Source: Bacillota bacterium (GTDB lineage: Bacteria; Bacillota; Clostridia; Clostridiales; Clostridiaceae). Taken from it: a stretch of 8,017 bases of DNA. The position numbers were made by a program, and so were the translations under genes. The notes beneath the pieces are model-generated. The model was given only the letters and a program-made list of their open reading frames with translations. It did not search any database and was not told the origin of the DNA. The DNA lies in contig JAEXSY010000208.1 in assembly GCA_023440105.1 (NCBI GenBank), positions 1-8,017 of the forward strand, in the 5' to 3' direction. Positions within the stretch are counted from its first letter, which is position 1. Every line of letters begins with the position of its first letter. Of this stretch, positions 6,366-8,017 are shown piece after piece.

Positions 6366-7031
6366 ATGAAGAAACTTTTAGTGCTAATAATTTGTACAAG
6401 CGCTATGATATTTTTCCTTTTTTTAGGAGGAGTTGTTACACAGGAAGAAAAGGCTCCCAGCAAGGGTGAGCTAGCAGATAATTTATGTGAAAAACTAATA
6501 AGATTTCATGTACTTGCTAATAGCGATAGCCAGGAGGATCAAGAGCTTAAGCAAAAGGTTAAGGACAAGGTTATTGAATATTTATTGCCTAAGCTTCAAG
6601 GAGCTACTTCCATAGAAGAGAGTCGAGAAATCCTGATTAGAGAAAATGCTGCTGTTATAGCACTAGCTGAGGAGTATATAAAGTCCTCTGGGTATTCCTA
6701 TACAGCTAAAGGGGAGCTTGTTAGAGATAATTTTCCTGTGAAAAGGTATGGAGCTATAGAGCTGCCTCAAGGAGAATATGAAGCTTATAAAATTGTTATT
6801 GGTAGTGGTAAGGGTCAGAACTGGTGGTGTGTCATGTTTCCTCCTTTATGCTTTGTAGATGTTACCATGGGAGAGGTAGAGGAAGAAGAAACCTTAAAGA
6901 CTATGGAGGAGTATTTAACTCATGAGGAATATGAAGCTATAAAGACAAATCCTTCGTTAAAGGGAGAGAAGAATGAAGAAGTAACCTTTAGGTTTATCCT
7001 TGTGGATATTTTTAAAGATATTTTTAAGTAA
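6366..7031 (+). CDS. spoIIR: Stage II sporulation protein R (forespore signal for pro-SigE activation)
   Basis: SpoIIR is made in the forespore and secreted into the intermembrane space, where it activates the SpoIIGA protease in the mother-cell membrane to process pro-SigE. The 221-residue product is close to the B. subtilis length (about 224). It has an N-terminal signal/anchor helix (residues 3-24) after MKK. The family signatures RFHVLANSDSQEDQELK (46-62), VRDNFPVKRYGAIELPQGEYEA (119-140 region) and GKGQNWWCVMFPPLCFVD (148-165) are all present. The ATG is set by AGGGG (6353-6357) at 8 nt. It follows ispE by 68 nt, with a SigF-like promoter and a Shine-Dalgarno-masking repeat in the gap. 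A charged stretch, VEEEETLKTMEEYLTHEEYEA trimmed to its core EEEETLKTMEEY (172-183), lies in the less conserved C-terminal part. No clear terminator follows. Confidence 0.95.
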   Translation: MKKLLVLIICTSAMIFFLFLGGVVTQEEKAPSKGELADNLCEKLIRFHVLANSDSQEDQELKQKVKDKVIEYLLPKLQGATSIEESREILIRENAAVIALAEEYIKSSGYSYTAKGELVRDNFPVKRYGAIELPQGEYEAYKIVIGSGKGQNWWCVMFPPLCFVDVTMGEVEEEETLKTMEEYLTHEEYEAIKTNPSLKGEKNEEVTFRFILVDIFKDIFK

Positions 7032-7172
7032 TGATAAATTTTTCTTGATTATTTATATGAATATCAATAAACTATAAGGTGGTAATTGTCGTTAAGGAAT
7101 TTAATTTTTTTGCTAAATAATTTAAAAGTGTTGAAGCATGTAAAGTTATTTGTAGATAGAAGGGATGTTTAA

Positions 7173-7586
7173 ATGAAAAAGAAAGCAATTATTTCTATAT
7201 CAAGTAATCAAGAAATTGATAAGGAAGATTTAATAGAGGTTGTGACTCCGGGGGACTTTTATAGTGAGGGTAACGGCTATCACGTGGCTTATGAAGAAAC
7301 TGAAATCTCTGGTATGGAGGGCACTAAAACAAAGCTGTTCATCACAAAGGATAAATTTATGCTAGAAAGAGAAGGAACCACCTCAACGAGGATGGAGTTT
7401 CAGAAGAATAATGAATCTATGAGCCTTTACAATACACCCTATGGTATGCTTGAGCTTAAAATACATACCAGGGATTTAACTATAAATGTCGATGATAATG
7501 GTGGAGAAGTTTTCATAAACTATAACCTCTTTATCAGCGGGCAAAAGCCTCAAAATACAGAATTAAGAGTGAAGATAAAAGCTTAA
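7173..7586 (+). CDS. DUF1934 (YwiB-like) beta-barrel protein
   Basis: The 137-residue product resembles the DUF1934 family, whose member YwiB of B. subtilis is a small calycin-like beta-barrel of unknown function encoded next to argS. The pattern is alternating beta strands rich in polar residues with short turns. The family-like segments are YHVAYEETEISGMEGTKT (36-53), TSTRMEFQKN (70-79 region), the Thr-Pro-Tyr-Gly motif NTPYGMLEL (87-95), and the closing strands GGEVFINYNLFISG (109-122) ending in LRVKIKA. There is no signal peptide. The ATG follows AGAAGGG (7158-7164) at 8 nt. It lies 141 nt after spoIIR with no good terminator between them, and ends at a strong terminator, so it may share read-through from spoIIR or use its own weak promoter. 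The biochemical role is unknown. Confidence 0.85.
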   Translation: MKKKAIISISSNQEIDKEDLIEVVTPGDFYSEGNGYHVAYEETEISGMEGTKTKLFITKDKFMLEREGTTSTRMEFQKNNESMSLYNTPYGMLELKIHTRDLTINVDDNGGEVFINYNLFISGQKPQNTELRVKIKA

Positions 7587-7590
7587 GTTT

Positions 7591-7627
7591 AAGGGTGACG
7601 ATAAAATCGTTACTCTTTTATTTTTTT
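7591..7627 (+). terminator. Strong intrinsic terminator after the DUF1934 gene
   Basis: Bases 7591-7602 pair with 7606-7617 (12 bp including two G-U pairs) around an AAA loop, followed by a T-rich tract interrupted by one A (7616-7627). It starts 4 nt after the stop codon. It closes the ispE-spoIIR-DUF1934 segment. Confidence 0.9.
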
Positions 7628-7708
7628 GATGTATATTTTTTGAAAAAAGGTTTAAGGAAAGATAAGGGGGCAATAATTATTATAGGGTAGAGAATTAGGA
7701 GGTGGATT

Positions 7709-8008
7709 ATGATAGAGGATAAGGAGTTTAGATATATCAGGATTCTGGATAACCTTTGCTCTTACAGCAGATTGAGTCGGGAAGATTTGATTAGACTTAT
7801 GCAGGATAGGGATAGCAGACATTTATTATTTCTATTTCTTAAGAATCACGGTTATACAGATCAAGAAATAATCTCAAGACTTTTTAATATTAAAAGTAAG
7901 AGCTCTATAAAAAGTAATTTTAAAAAAGCAGAGGAAAAGTTTTTTGTAAACAGTGCTTTTAGGGAAAAGTATTTTGAATTGGAAGATAAATTAAAGAAAA
8001 TAATATAG
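7709..8008 (+). CDS. Small all-helical protein of unknown function, possible DnaA-C-like helix-turn-helix
   Basis: This 99-residue protein is charged and predicted to be wholly helical. A segment from DSRHLLFLFLKNHG (35-48) through TDQEIISRLFNIKSKSSI (50-67) to KKAEEKF (72-78) has the spacing of the DnaA domain IV/Trp-repressor-like fold: Ser-Arg then a hydrophobic helix, Ile plus Phe helix, Ser-Ser-Ile recognition helix, and a Glu near the end. That likeness is by eye only. The C-terminal part (79-99) is a charged amphipathic helix. I recall similar small clostridial proteins labelled as ribose-5-phosphate isomerase, which this length and sequence cannot support. The start is well fixed by AGGAGG (7697-7702), 6 nt before the ATG, and the gene stands alone after a terminator. 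It is complete: the TAG ends 9 nt before the window edge. Confidence 0.82.
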   Translation: MIEDKEFRYIRILDNLCSYSRLSREDLIRLMQDRDSRHLLFLFLKNHGYTDQEIISRLFNIKSKSSIKSNFKKAEEKFFVNSAFREKYFELEDKLKKII

Positions 8009-8017
8009 CCATAAGGT

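Noticed and set aside
6199..6399. 66-residue - strand reading frame across the ispE end and spoIIR start
   Set aside because: It is antisense to two well supported genes and to the SigF promoter, and its composition is that of a reverse-strand shadow.
7053..7111. Weak hairpin (TTGAT...ATCAA) and later T-run after spoIIR as a terminator
   Set aside because: The stem is short with a bulge, and the T-run is about 30 nt away with no stem directly before it.
7131..7158. TTGAAG and TAGATA as a promoter for the DUF1934 gene
   Set aside because: The start would fall around 7165, after the Shine-Dalgarno, so the RNA would lack a ribosome binding site.

Overview
This AT-rich window carries seven genes, all on the + strand. 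It looks like the chromosome of an anaerobic, spore-forming member of the Clostridia. The main evidence is a SipL-type SPOCS/LysM spore morphogenetic protein (the clostridial counterpart of Bacillus SpoVID), a SpoIIR forespore signal protein, an IspE kinase of the MEP isoprenoid pathway, and strong AGGAGG-type ribosome binding sites. Genus cannot be fixed from the sequence alone; a Clostridium- or Alkaliphilus-like organism is a reasonable guess.

Layout from left to right. Positions 1-197 are an intergenic control region. It holds a good housekeeping-type promoter pointing left out of the window (TTGACA, 17-nt spacer, TAATAT on the - strand) and a weaker SigE-like promoter pointing right into sipL (198-1763). 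sipL ends at a clear intrinsic terminator (1772-1806). Next comes a two-gene cyanophycin operon: cphB, cyanophycinase (about 1900-2709), overlapping by one base with cphA, cyanophycin synthetase (2709-5324). A perfect 17-bp stem-loop (5333-5371) separates cphA from ispE (5455-6297). spoIIR (6366-7031) follows 68 nt later, with a close match to a SigF promoter in the gap and no terminator after ispE. A DUF1934/YwiB-like beta-barrel gene (7173-7586) ends at a strong terminator (7591-7627). The last gene (7709-8008) encodes a 99-residue helical protein with a possible DnaA-C-like helix-turn-helix. There are no RNA genes, insertion sequences, CRISPR arrays or long repeats.

How the genes fit together. 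sipL and spoIIR act in the mother cell and forespore programmes of sporulation. SipL anchors the SpoIVA coat basement layer, and SpoIIR is the forespore signal that triggers pro-SigE processing. The cyanophycin pair makes and degrades a nitrogen-rich Asp/Arg storage polymer. Its position between these genes suggests that the polymer is made or used around sporulation, which fits reports of CphA having a role in Clostridium perfringens spore assembly. ispE is a housekeeping gene.

I did not find a wholly new system. The most interesting structure is an imperfect inverted repeat (6319-6329 with 6349-6359) that would bury the spoIIR Shine-Dalgarno in ispE read-through RNA. The SigF start point is predicted to fall at the edge of the second arm, so a forespore transcript would lack the first arm. 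This could keep spoIIR silent outside the forespore.
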